Below, in pieces: positions 40,652-48,829 of a stretch of DNA of 64,000 bases. The notes beneath the pieces were generated by a model. The model saw only the letters and a program-made list of their open reading frames with translations. It searched no databases and was not told the DNA's origin. Origin of the DNA: Synergistaceae bacterium (GTDB lineage Bacteria > Synergistota > Synergistia > Synergistales > Aminobacteriaceae); the NCBI GenBank assembly GCA_017439345.1, contig JAFSJJ010000001.1, positions 17,548-81,547 of the forward strand, given 5' to 3'. Positions within the stretch are counted from its first letter, which is position 1; each line of letters begins with the position of its first letter. The position numbers were made by a program, and so were the translations under genes.

Positions 40652-43540
40652 TTACCTGCCTTGTATCCTGCGCATGAAAATAAACTCGTAGCCGTACTGA
40701 CCTGTCGTTGAGTCCTGAGTCCTCCTTGAGCCCACGACCTGCCAGCCTGCCCGCCCTCTTTCTGCCATCCTTGCGACTATATTATTATCAAGAATGAAAT
40801 CTATTGCGTACTCGTAAGATGCAGGAGCCTCACTTATTCCTGGAGTTCCGCTGAATGTCCCTGTGCCGAACTCGGAAATTGCGCTGAATCTGTCCGCAAG
40901 CCCCCATATCTGCCAGAGCATAAGCCCTCCGACTATTAATAACGCTGTGAGTAAAATCGGTAATAATATACCGCCTGAGCTTCCTGATGATGATTTAGTG
41001 CCGTCAGGATTCTTGCGTGCTGCTAATTTGTCTCTGATACCCATAACTTCTATCGCCTCGTGTTCTGGTTCTGGTGAAATATATATTTCTTGTGGCTGCT
41101 CTGGTTCTTCATGATCGTAATCATAATTTACCGGTGCAGGTGAATTATTATAGTCATGTGAAATATTTGAATCTAAATCCGAAATATCTTCGTGTTCGTT
41201 GTCGTCCTCGTTGATGATTGAAGTAGCTTCACTTAATGCCCCGAGTGAATTAATATCCCAGTCATCATTATCTTCGTCATCTTCTGATTCTGACTGTGAG
41301 TCCGGCTGTGATTCAGTTTCAGGCTCTAAATTAAAGTCAGACTGCGGTTCTGAGTCCGGTTCTGGTTCAAAGTCAAGAAGGCTGTTTTCTGGTTCATGTT
41401 CTGATTCAGATTCAGATTCATGTTCAGATTCAGAAAGATTATCAAGATTATCATTATCATCATTATCATTGCTGTCATCGTCAAGATTAATATTAAGATC
41501 ATCAAGACCGAACGAATCGACTTCTGATTCAGGCTCTGACTCTGACTCTAATTCAGATTCAGATTCAGATTCTGAGTCTGAGTTTAATTCCGGTTCTGAC
41601 TCTTGTCCCATATCCGCGAACCCTGAAATTTCCCGTGCGAGTCTCTCCTCTGCTGTCATAGGCTCCGGCAAGGGGACTTCTTCAATCACTGCAGGTTCTG
41701 ACTCTGACTCTGATTCAGATTCTGACTCTGGTTCTGGTTCAGGCTCTTCAAGTTCAAGTTCTGACTCTGATTCTGGCTCTGACTCTGAGTCTTCCTGTTC
41801 ATAATTTGCGAATAAATCAGGTTCTGACTCGTGTTCTTGTTCGCTTTCAGGCTTCGGTGCTGTGAATTCATCAAGAGCTTCAAACGGATCAACGTTTAAG
41901 TCATGCTCTAAATTTTGATTAGCGTTGTCTTGAGCTGCTCCCAAAGGTGACTCAGAAATTGCCTGAGTGATATTAGCCATCAATCTTGCTTCGGCTGTCT
42001 GTGATGCTGCATCGCTGCTATTAAGCAAATTTTCGGGGAGCTTGTAGGGTTCAGTTCCATCGCGTGACTCGAGTGTCAAGGGGTTTCCTGTCATGGCTTC
42101 GGCTATATCGGCCATCAGTTTATCTTCAGCAGTTTTCGTAGTTTCAGGCATTACGACGCTTACAGGCGCGCTTTCGGACTCTGGGTCTGTCTCTGATTCT
42201 GAGTTAGATTCTGAAGCGTTATTATCCGGTAATTCTGAGTCAACGTTGATGACTATATCGGCATTCGGTGAAAATTCCTGCTGTCCTGAGTCTGATTCTG
42301 ACTCTGACTCATTGTAATATTCTGATTCGTCTTCTGACTCTGAGTCTGAGTCTTCGTCTTCATATTCTGAGTCCGAGTCGTCTTCGTCTTCGTTTGAGTA
42401 CAAATCTTGAACTTCGTCAAAGTCTTCCGGCTCTGAGAACTCTTCAGGCTCTGACTCGTAATCTTCATCGTCCTCGTATTCGTCAGCTTCTAACACCGTA
42501 GGAACTTGATTATTCTCTTCGAATTCGGGATTTTCCTGCTCGGCAACTTCCTGAGCGTCAATCACAGGCAAAGACTCTTCTGACTCTGAGTCTGAGTCTA
42601 AATCGTAATTTTCGCTGTTATCAATATCTTCTTGATCTTCTTGATTCTCAAACTCTGACTCTATAACCGGAATATCAGGCAGTGAATCTTCTCGTGAATC
42701 ATCAGGCTCTTCACCTATGACAGGAATATCGGGCAAAGACTCTTCTGACTCTGAGTCTGAGTCTGACTCGTCCTGTATATTATTATTTTCCGGCTCGCTG
42801 ACTTCATGAGGGTCTTCATGTTCTGAGCTTGTATCTTGAGTTTCAGGCAGTGTTTCAGGCTCGTTAAGTGATTCTGCAACTTCTGGGGCGTGACTAACTT
42901 CATGGGTCTCTTCACGCTCTGAGCTTGTATCTTGAGCTTCGGGCAATGCTTCAGGCTCGTTAAGTGATTCTGCAACTTCTGGGGCGTGACTAACTTCATG
43001 AGTCTCTTCATGCTCTGAGCTTGTATCTTGAACTTCAGGGACTTCCTGAATAATTACAGGCTCTTCATTTTTCTTAATGTCTTTCTTGATGTCAGGAGCT
43101 TTTATTTTAGTCGCAGCGGGTTCCGGCACTTTTTCCGGTTCAGCTTTAGTTTTCGGCTTAACAAGTTTTGCAGCAGGAGCAGGACTCTTCGCAGGTTTCT
43201 TTGCTTCAGGCTGTGAGGGAGTCTCGGCTTTAACTTTTCTTTTTTTAACAGGATCTGTTTCGGGTCTTGCTTGAGTCTGGGTCTGAGTCTGAGCTTTAAC
43301 TTCAGGCTTGACTTTGGCGCGCTTGACTTGAGCAGGTGTATTAACCGCCCGTGTTTTAGCTGCTTGAGAAGTCGTGTTTAATTTTCTCTCGAAGTCCTCA
43401 ATAAAAGAATCTCTCTCCTGCCGTCTTGGTATTGCACCTTTCGGCCCGGAGCTCGTCTTTGCATCTGAAGTCCCTGCTGTATCTCCTTCAAGTGCTGCTC
43501 TTAATTTTTCTTCTGCTGTCTTTGTCTGCTTTTCACTCAT
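40652..43540 (-). CDS. Large Ser/Glu-rich acidic membrane protein
   Basis: A 962-residue low-complexity protein. Residues 1-150 are rich in Lys, Ala and Gln. Residues about 155-840 are dominated by Glu, Ser, Asp and Pro with runs such as SESESESESE. One transmembrane helix (GGILLPILLTALLIVGGLMLW) lies near residue 870. A conserved-looking C-terminal 60 residues (ARMAERGRAGWQVVGSRR... YGYEFIFMRR) resembles DUF4177-type modules. Two full 32-residue repeats lie near residues 180-240. It precedes ftsY by seven bases. I cannot assign a function; the mass of negative charge must lie on one side of the membrane, most likely the cytoplasm since there is no signal peptide. Confidence 0.75.
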   Translation of the reverse strand: MSEKQTKTAEEKLRAALEGDTAGTSDAKTSSGPKGAIPRRQERDSFIEDFERKLNTTSQAAKTRAVNTPAQVKRAKVKPEVKAQTQTQTQARPETDPVKKRKVKAETPSQPEAKKPAKSPAPAAKLVKPKTKAEPEKVPEPAATKIKAPDIKKDIKKNEEPVIIQEVPEVQDTSSEHEETHEVSHAPEVAESLNEPEALPEAQDTSSEREETHEVSHAPEVAESLNEPETLPETQDTSSEHEDPHEVSEPENNNIQDESDSDSESEESLPDIPVIGEEPDDSREDSLPDIPVIESEFENQEDQEDIDNSENYDLDSDSESEESLPVIDAQEVAEQENPEFEENNQVPTVLEADEYEDDEDYESEPEEFSEPEDFDEVQDLYSNEDEDDSDSEYEDEDSDSESEDESEYYNESESESDSGQQEFSPNADIVINVDSELPDNNASESNSESETDPESESAPVSVVMPETTKTAEDKLMADIAEAMTGNPLTLESRDGTEPYKLPENLLNSSDAASQTAEARLMANITQAISESPLGAAQDNANQNLEHDLNVDPFEALDEFTAPKPESEQEHESEPDLFANYEQEDSESEPESESELELEEPEPEPESESESESESEPAVIEEVPLPEPMTAEERLAREISGFADMGQESEPELNSDSESESESELESESEPESEVDSFGLDDLNINLDDDSNDNDDNDNLDNLSESEHESESESEHEPENSLLDFEPEPDSEPQSDFNLEPETESQPDSQSESEDDEDNDDWDINSLGALSEATSIINEDDNEHEDISDLDSNISHDYNNSPAPVNYDYDHEEPEQPQEIYISPEPEHEAIEVMGIRDKLAARKNPDGTKSSSGSSGGILLPILLTALLIVGGLMLWQIWGLADRFSAISEFGTGTFSGTPGISEAPASYEYAIDFILDNNIVARMAERGRAGWQVVGSRRTQDSTTGQYGYEFIFMRRIQGR
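42825..43030 (-). repeat. 96-bp tandem repeats in the acidic protein gene
   Basis: Two near-identical 96-base units start at 42825 and 42921, with a partial third from 43017, each encoding 32 residues around HEVSHAPEVAESLNEPE. The in-frame unit length allows expansion or loss without breaking the gene. Confidence 0.8.
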
Positions 43541-43613
43541 TGTTATTATTGTCCGTCCTGTCCTTAAGAACCGCCTAACTTAAAACTGGGTTAATTATAA
43601 ATCATGATTGCCA

Positions 43614-43644
43614 TAAAAAAAGCCTCCGTGTTTTTACGGAAGCT
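43614..43644 (-). terminator. Terminator of tRNA-Glu
   Basis: AGCCTCCGT / ACGGAAGCT stem (43621-43629 with 43636-43644) followed on the minus strand by a run of T (43615-43621). It lies just past the tRNA 3' end and upstream of the acidic protein gene. Confidence 0.8.
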
Positions 43645-43663
43645 ATTACGTTTTTAATTCATA

Positions 43664-43739
43664 TGGTAGCCTCAACGAGGTTCGAACTCGTGTTTTAGCC
43701 TTGAGAGGGCTACGACCTGGACCGCTAGTCGATGAGGCC
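43664..43739 (-). tRNA. tRNA-Glu (anticodon CTC)
   Basis: A 76-base tRNA on the minus strand. The acceptor GGCCTCA pairs with TGAGGCT (one G-U), and the D arm contains AGCGGTCCAGG typical of tRNA-Glu. The anticodon stem TAGCC/GGCTA encloses CTCTCAA, giving CTC. The T arm ACGAG-TTCGAAC-CTCGT is canonical. The discriminator A and CCA are encoded, unlike the tRNA-Leu in this window. Confidence 0.93.
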
Positions 43740-43840
43740 TTTCTAGTTCACTCGTGAAATAGTATCACGAAAGAATTTTTTTCGCAAGTAAAAACGTATT
43801 ATCTTGTCAAAAAATTTTTGCAGCCGAAAGCATTAACTCT

Positions 43841-44167
43841 CTAGCCTTTATCCTCGTAAAGTTCGATAATTGCATCGTCCTTCACAACAAATGCGAGTCT
43901 GACTGTATCGCTTAAACGTTCAGGGCCGAATATTATTCTGTCTGCGTCTGCTGCGTAGTGATCTAAGTCATCGACTTTGTAGGCAACATGAAACTGTTTC
44001 GAGAGTATCTCAGGGAAGCGCGTACCCTCTTCAAATTTCAGGTATTCTATTTTATAGTCATATGCGTCAACGCTCGGATTGACCCAGAACTTGCCCCACT
44101 CGTTGTAGACCATTCCGGGCTTCTTGTTCAAAACGGGTATGCCTACATGCATGTATTCTGCTGACAT
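43841..44167 (-). CDS. Small VOC-like protein in the DhaKL-LsrF operon
   Basis: A 108-residue protein with features of a single vicinal-oxygen-chelate half: HVGIPV near the start, HVAYKVDDLDHYAADADRI in the middle and AFVVKDDAIIELYED at the end, where His and Glu could bind a metal. It is the last gene of the eight-gene transporter operon, 15 bases after the LsrF-like gene. In classical lsr operons the equivalent place near lsrF is held by LsrG, an isomerase of phospho-DPD from a different fold. An isomerase or epimerase role here is my inference. Confidence 0.65.
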   Translation of the reverse strand: MSAEYMHVGIPVLNKKPGMVYNEWGKFWVNPSVDAYDYKIEYLKFEEGTRFPEILSKQFHVAYKVDDLDHYAADADRIIFGPERLSDTVRLAFVVKDDAIIELYEDKG

Positions 44168-44182
44168 GATTTATTTCTCCTT

Positions 44183-45061
44183 TCACTTTGCAAGCTCAAG
44201 ATAATATTCATAAGCCTGCTGATCGTTATAGCCTTCGTGAACGACTTTAGAGACCGCCTGACACATAGCAATTGGATTCTCGCTCTGGAAAATATTGCGT
44301 CCCATGTCAACGCCCCTTGCTCCGTCAGAGATAGCTCTGTATGCCATAGTCAAAGCGTCCTTCTCAGGTAATTTCTTACCGCCTGCTATTACTATCGGAA
44401 CAGGACACGCTGCTACAACTTTCTCGAAATCTTCACAGTAATATGTCTTGACGAAACTCGCGCCTAACTCTGCAAGAATTCTAGTAGCAAGCAGGAAATA
44501 CTGAGTCGTCCTCGCCATTTCTTTGCCTACTGCTGTAACTCCTAAAACAGGCATTCCGTAACGTTCAGCTGAGTCAACGGCTCTGCAAAGGGTCTCTAAA
44601 CTCTCCGACTCTCCTGCTCCTCCGACAAAGCATTGAATAGCTATAGCAGAAGCATTCATCCTCAACGCTGCTTCTATGTCAGCTCCACAGCCTCCGCCAA
44701 CGCTCATATCGTCCTTCAAAACGCTTGCATCATGAGTAGCTCTCAGACATACGGGCTTATTAACAGTCGGTGAAATACATGAACGTATCGCACCTCGTGT
44801 TGCCATAAGGACATCAGCATATTCTGCTAACGGGGCAATGGTTACGTCAATGCGTTCAAGTCCTGCTGTCGAACCCATAATATAACCGTGATCAAAAGCA
44901 AGCATTACAGTATTACCGCTCTTAGGATTAAATAAACGTGAGAGCCTGTTCTTCATTCCCCAGTCGTTGTGGCCGAGTCCTTTAGCAAAGAAGTCCTGCT
45001 TAGGGGGAGCGATGTTCAAATGATAATCTTTTGCTATTTTATTTCCGGTTGCGTCTGCCAT
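44183..45061 (-). CDS. lsrF: LsrF-like 3-hydroxy-5-phosphonooxypentane-2,4-dione thiolase
   Basis: A 292-residue class I aldolase-fold protein that matches LsrF over its whole length: DWGMKNRLSRLFNPKSG, TVMLAFDHGYIMGSTAGLERID, GASFVKTYYCEDFEKVVAACP with the Schiff-base Lys, and PIVIAGGKKLPEKDAL then GVDMGRNIFQS. LsrF transfers acetyl from phosphorylated AI-2 product to CoA, giving DHAP and acetyl-CoA. It lies seven bases upstream... of dhaK's stop side, i.e. directly after dhaK in the operon, so its substrate is likely made by the DhaKL pair. No luxS, lsrK or lsrR is in the window. Confidence 0.85.
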   Translation of the reverse strand: MADATGNKIAKDYHLNIAPPKQDFFAKGLGHNDWGMKNRLSRLFNPKSGNTVMLAFDHGYIMGSTAGLERIDVTIAPLAEYADVLMATRGAIRSCISPTVNKPVCLRATHDASVLKDDMSVGGGCGADIEAALRMNASAIAIQCFVGGAGESESLETLCRAVDSAERYGMPVLGVTAVGKEMARTTQYFLLATRILAELGASFVKTYYCEDFEKVVAACPVPIVIAGGKKLPEKDALTMAYRAISDGARGVDMGRNIFQSENPIAMCQAVSKVVHEGYNDQQAYEYYLELAK

Positions 45062-45067
45062 AGTCTT

Positions 45068-46066
45068 TTACTCCCTGAAAAATGCAGGTGTGTGAGCCGG
45101 TGTGTTCCAAAGCCTTAATGTCTCATCGTCCCACTTCGCTATATTCATCTGGAAGCCTCCTGCCTCCTGAACTGTCAGAATTTCGCCGACCATGTTAGCT
45201 ACGACTTCAATACCTTTAGCCTTCAAGAAATTAACTGTCTCTTTATAGAGTATTAACATTTCCATCATCGTTGTAGCTCCGCAGCCGTTAATCATGACGA
45301 ACGCTTTATCACCGGAAGCTATATCAAGATTTTTGCAGAGTGCTTCAGCTACTTTTGCAACTGTATCTTTTGCCGACATCATAGGAACGCGGACTCCTCC
45401 GCCTTCACCATGCTGGCCTGCTCCGATTTCCATTAAGTCAGTTTCTCCCAAATCACCGAATGAAGCTGCCGTCTGAGGGTGAGTTGCATCACTGACTTTT
45501 ACTGTAACTGAGGCCATATTCTGGGCGTATCTTTGACAGATTGCTGCGACCTCATCAAGAGATTTGCCTTCACGTGCTGCTGCTCCTGCTATATGATACA
45601 TTGCAACTGCTCCAGCGAGTCCGCGTTTATTGTCTTCGCCTTCAGGGTCATATTGAATTTCTTCATCAGTGATTACCTGCTTTACGTTCATTCCGGCCTT
45701 CTGAGCTAGCTTCATTGCCTGTCTTCCTGCTAACTGGTCGCCTGCGTAGTTCAACGTCAACAACAAGACACCGTGTCCCTTATCTGCCTTCTTGAGAGCC
45801 TCGAAAACTAATTGACCGTTTGGAGCTGCAAAAATGTCGCCTACTACCTGAATATCAAGCGCGCCCTTGCCTACGTAGCCTGCCTGTGCCGGTTCATGGC
45901 CTGAGCCTCCGTACGTAACAACTGTAACACGGTCTGCGTTGTCAAGTTCTTTACTGATGACCATATGACCCTCAACGTAAATAATATCAGGGTTCGATAA
46001 TCCGAGACCTTCAAGTTCTTCATCTGTAACTGTTTCAGGACTGTTGATAAATTTTTTCATTTTCAT
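45068..46066 (-). CDS. DhaK-type ketose kinase, substrate-binding subunit
   Basis: A 332-residue DhaK homologue. TYGGSGHEPAQAGYVGKGALD is the ligand-binding loop, LTLNYAGDQLAGRQAMKLA holds the catalytic-region Asp, and MEIGAGQHGEGG holds the His that binds the carbonyl of dihydroxyacetone covalently. GCGATTMMEMLI matches the lid region. DhaK works with DhaL, encoded 63 bases upstream. The sequence is divergent enough from bona fide dihydroxyacetone kinases that the substrate may be another short ketose or diketone (for example erythrulose or DPD). A DhaM phosphotransferase is not in the window. Confidence 0.85.
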   Translation of the reverse strand: MKMKKFINSPETVTDEELEGLGLSNPDIIYVEGHMVISKELDNADRVTVVTYGGSGHEPAQAGYVGKGALDIQVVGDIFAAPNGQLVFEALKKADKGHGVLLLTLNYAGDQLAGRQAMKLAQKAGMNVKQVITDEEIQYDPEGEDNKRGLAGAVAMYHIAGAAAREGKSLDEVAAICQRYAQNMASVTVKVSDATHPQTAASFGDLGETDLMEIGAGQHGEGGGVRVPMMSAKDTVAKVAEALCKNLDIASGDKAFVMINGCGATTMMEMLILYKETVNFLKAKGIEVVANMVGEILTVQEAGGFQMNIAKWDDETLRLWNTPAHTPAFFRE

Positions 46067-46129
46067 TGAGATTTAACCTCCCTCGAAAATTTTTATATTT
46101 TATTTTGTGTTGTGGATAGTGAAATTATA

Positions 46130-46738
46130 TTACGACTCCGCTAATCCCTCAAAGAAACTGCTCATTGACTTTGCCCCAGCGTCAGGTGTCCCTATTGTCT
46201 TTGCTCCGTAACTCTTGGCGCGTCCGTATTTGGCCTTGAAGTCCTTTGTTGCCTCAGTACCTTTAACGGCAGCCTGTGCAGCTAACGTGAATAACTCTGA
46301 CTCGTTATCTCCTGAATATGAAGCTATACTGTCAGAAGCAGGAGCTAGGGCATCCATGATAGTTTTATCGCCTACTTGAGCTCCCGACATGTCAGAGAAC
46401 TCACTAAAAGCGTTTGCGAAAATTGCTTTTATCCCTGCAATATCTATCTCGTTTGACTCCGGTGCGTTCTCCTGTAATCCGTCAAGCCATGTGTTCCAGA
46501 GAGGGACTGCACTTCCTCCGCTGAGGGTTAATACAGAGTCTGCTGCATTGCTTAACATTGATTTTATTGAGTCTGAGTCCTCGTCAAGCGAACTCTTTAT
46601 GACGTTGCAAATTTTAGTCATCGTAATTCCGTGATCGCCGTCTCCGAAATGAGAGTCAATCTCAGTTAATAAAGGCTCGCAGGCTATAACTTTATCGCAG
46701 GCATGTTGAAGCCTCATCTTGAACTCGTCTTTAGTCAT
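46130..46738 (-). CDS. DhaL-type kinase, nucleotide-binding subunit
   Basis: A 202-residue helical DhaL homologue with the Mg-nucleotide loop EIDSHFGDGDHGITMTKI near residue 26 and SGGSAVPLWNTWL near 74. The C-terminal half has VGDKTIMDALAPASDSI and YGRAKSYGAKTIGTPDAGAKS, the standard family end. It binds ADP or ATP and phosphorylates the substrate held by DhaK. It lies ten bases downstream of the permease gene in the transporter operon, so the kinase works on the imported compound or its derivative. Confidence 0.9.
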   Translation of the reverse strand: MTKDEFKMRLQHACDKVIACEPLLTEIDSHFGDGDHGITMTKICNVIKSSLDEDSDSIKSMLSNAADSVLTLSGGSAVPLWNTWLDGLQENAPESNEIDIAGIKAIFANAFSEFSDMSGAQVGDKTIMDALAPASDSIASYSGDNESELFTLAAQAAVKGTEATKDFKAKYGRAKSYGAKTIGTPDAGAKSMSSFFEGLAES

Positions 46739-46747
46739 TATTACACC

Positions 46748-47779
46748 TCATTTATTTTTGCGTGATGACGAACTCACTACAAAACTTTGAATACAGATAA
46801 ATAACAGCAATAATAAACCGGTCGCTATCTTACCCCACCATGATAATAAATTGCCGTTGAACGTGATTAGAGCAGGTATTACTGACTTCAGCAGGACACC
46901 GAATAACGTTCCTATCATGTAACCTACTCCGCCGGTTAAGAGCGTGCCTCCGATTACTGCACAGGTTATGACTTCAAGCTCTCCGCCCTGTAATGATAAA
47001 TTCCAGCCTGATTTAACGTAAAGAGCATATGACAAACCCGCTAACACTGAACATAAACCGTTAAAGCCGTAAACTAACACTTTAGTACGTCCTACAGGAA
47101 GACCCATTAAAGCTGCTGACTGCTCATTGCCTCCGATTGCGTAAATATTTCGTCCGAAGCGTGTCTTCTGTAATATGAACGTACCTATTATTATCATGAT
47201 TACGAATAATAAGACATTAAAATTTATAAATGCGATTGGCTTAATCTTGACCCAGCTGCCATTTGAGAACTTCATTAAATATATTTTCCAGCTTGCAAGA
47301 GAGTCTATCATTGGGTGATGAATATCGATTGACTCACGGCTTATCAGTGAACATACTCCGCGAGCGAAGAACATTCCGGTTAAAGTCGTTATGAATGCAG
47401 GAACGTTCAAATAATGAATTACCCAGCCCATTAATAAGCCAAGTCCTACTCCCATAACTAGAGCTGCTGCTATGCACGTCAAAGGATGAAGGCCAAGTAC
47501 TGAAGTCCCGTAAGCTATGAACATTCCGGTTAGTGAAGCTACTGCTCCGACTGAAAGATCTATACCGCCCGTGATTAATACCATAGTCATGCCGACCGCT
47601 GAAATTCCGTAATATGCATTGTCAATGAAGAGATTTACAAAAGTCCTGACAGTCATGAAGCCCTTATCAGCATACATGAAAGCCCCGAACGCATATATAA
47701 CAAGAAATATCATGATAGTTGCATAGACCATTATATATTTCGGGTTCGTTATTCTCGTGAGTAAACTCTGCTTCTTCAT
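46748..47779 (-). CDS. Sugar ABC transporter permease (YjfF-like)
   Basis: A 343-residue BPD_transp_2-type permease with about nine to ten spans, including MTMVLITGGIDLSVGAVASLTG and YAIGGNEQSAALMGLPVGRTK, the conserved EAA-like loop of the RbsC/YjfF group. It overlaps the preceding permease by four bases. Together they form the heteromeric channel. By position and binding-protein type, the set is closest to the E. coli galactofuranose system YtfQRT-YjfF. Confidence 0.9.
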   Translation of the reverse strand: MKKQSLLTRITNPKYIMVYATIMIFLVIYAFGAFMYADKGFMTVRTFVNLFIDNAYYGISAVGMTMVLITGGIDLSVGAVASLTGMFIAYGTSVLGLHPLTCIAAALVMGVGLGLLMGWVIHYLNVPAFITTLTGMFFARGVCSLISRESIDIHHPMIDSLASWKIYLMKFSNGSWVKIKPIAFINFNVLLFVIMIIIGTFILQKTRFGRNIYAIGGNEQSAALMGLPVGRTKVLVYGFNGLCSVLAGLSYALYVKSGWNLSLQGGELEVITCAVIGGTLLTGGVGYMIGTLFGVLLKSVIPALITFNGNLLSWWGKIATGLLLLLFICIQSFVVSSSSRKNK

Positions 47780-48825
47780 GCTGCCTCACTCCTTCTCGCA
47801 CGTCTTGCAAAGTATTCGCGGACTGGTTCAGACTGCAAAACGATTACTACTGCAATGATTAACGCTTTAAATGCCATCGTAGCTTCTGACACTATGCCAA
47901 AGTAATACACAAACGTTACTATAGTGCGTATTATCAGAGACCCTATGACAGTTCCGGCCAAACTGAAGCGTCCTCCTGCCATGTTAGTCCCTCCGATTAC
48001 GACTGCAAGAATAGCATCCATCTCAAAATTCAAGCCTGCATTATTCGAGTCATTCGACATTATACGGCTCGAATATATTAACCCTGCTATACCTGATAAT
48101 AAACCCGTTATCATGAAAACTATTAATATTACTGTCCCGGCCTTGATACCTGATAGACGGCTGGCACTGCGGTTGACTCCGACTGACTCAACAAACGCCC
48201 CGAATGCTGTTTTACGGGTAAAGAGTGCGACTGCGACAACTACTATAATAGTAATAATTATAGGCATAGGCAAATATAAGAAGCTCCCCTGACCTATGAC
48301 TCTGAAAGGCGAGTAACCTGTTGTGAACTGCTTGCCGTCCGTGAGAATTTGCGCTACTCCGCGACCGCAGACCATCAATATTAACGTCGCTATAATCGGC
48401 TGAATTCCTCCCTTTGCTACGAGGAAGCCATTAAACAATCCCATTAAAGCACAGACTACTAACGGAACTACGAGAACTAATACATACGGGTAAACAGTAT
48501 AATCTCCGGGTGTCGTGTATGTGAGAACGTCCCAGCGCAAGAACTTCAACGCAATTGCTCCGGCCACTGCAACAAGCGCGCCTACTGATAAGTCAGTGCC
48601 TCCGAGTGCGATTACTAAAGTCATTCCCATTGATATAATCGTAATCTCTGCTGAACGGTTGATAATGTCTATCAAGCTCCCGTAAAGCATTCCCGTTGAA
48701 GGCTGATAGCTGATACTAAAGAAGTCAGGACGAATCACAAAGCATACGAGCAATATTAATAACTCTGCAATGACTGCCCATGTAACTTTAGACTGCATTA
48801 AACCTGATAACGCATTCTTTCTCAT
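47776..48825 (-). CDS. Sugar ABC transporter permease (YtfT-like)
   Basis: A 349-residue permease with MGMTLVIALGGTDLSVGALVAVAG in a membrane segment and ESVGVNRSASRLSGIKAGTVI in the cytoplasmic coupling loop. It pairs with the following permease through an ATGA-type overlap and with the ATPase encoded five bases upstream. Family: carbohydrate uptake transporter-2 (CUT2), which imports monosaccharides unmodified and needs a separate kinase, here presumably DhaKL or a pentose kinase encoded elsewhere. Confidence 0.9.
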   Translation of the reverse strand: MRKNALSGLMQSKVTWAVIAELLILLVCFVIRPDFFSISYQPSTGMLYGSLIDIINRSAEITIISMGMTLVIALGGTDLSVGALVAVAGAIALKFLRWDVLTYTTPGDYTVYPYVLVLVVPLVVCALMGLFNGFLVAKGGIQPIIATLILMVCGRGVAQILTDGKQFTTGYSPFRVIGQGSFLYLPMPIIITIIVVVAVALFTRKTAFGAFVESVGVNRSASRLSGIKAGTVILIVFMITGLLSGIAGLIYSSRIMSNDSNNAGLNFEMDAILAVVIGGTNMAGGRFSLAGTVIGSLIIRTIVTFVYYFGIVSEATMAFKALIIAVVIVLQSEPVREYFARRARRSEAA

Positions 48826-48829
48826 GCCC

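Noticed and set aside
41199..41804. Long Ser-rich open frame antisense to the acidic protein gene
   Set aside because: It is the mirror of the Ser/Glu codon repeats (GAC/GAG-TC) of the minus-strand gene, with no ribosome site and no domain.
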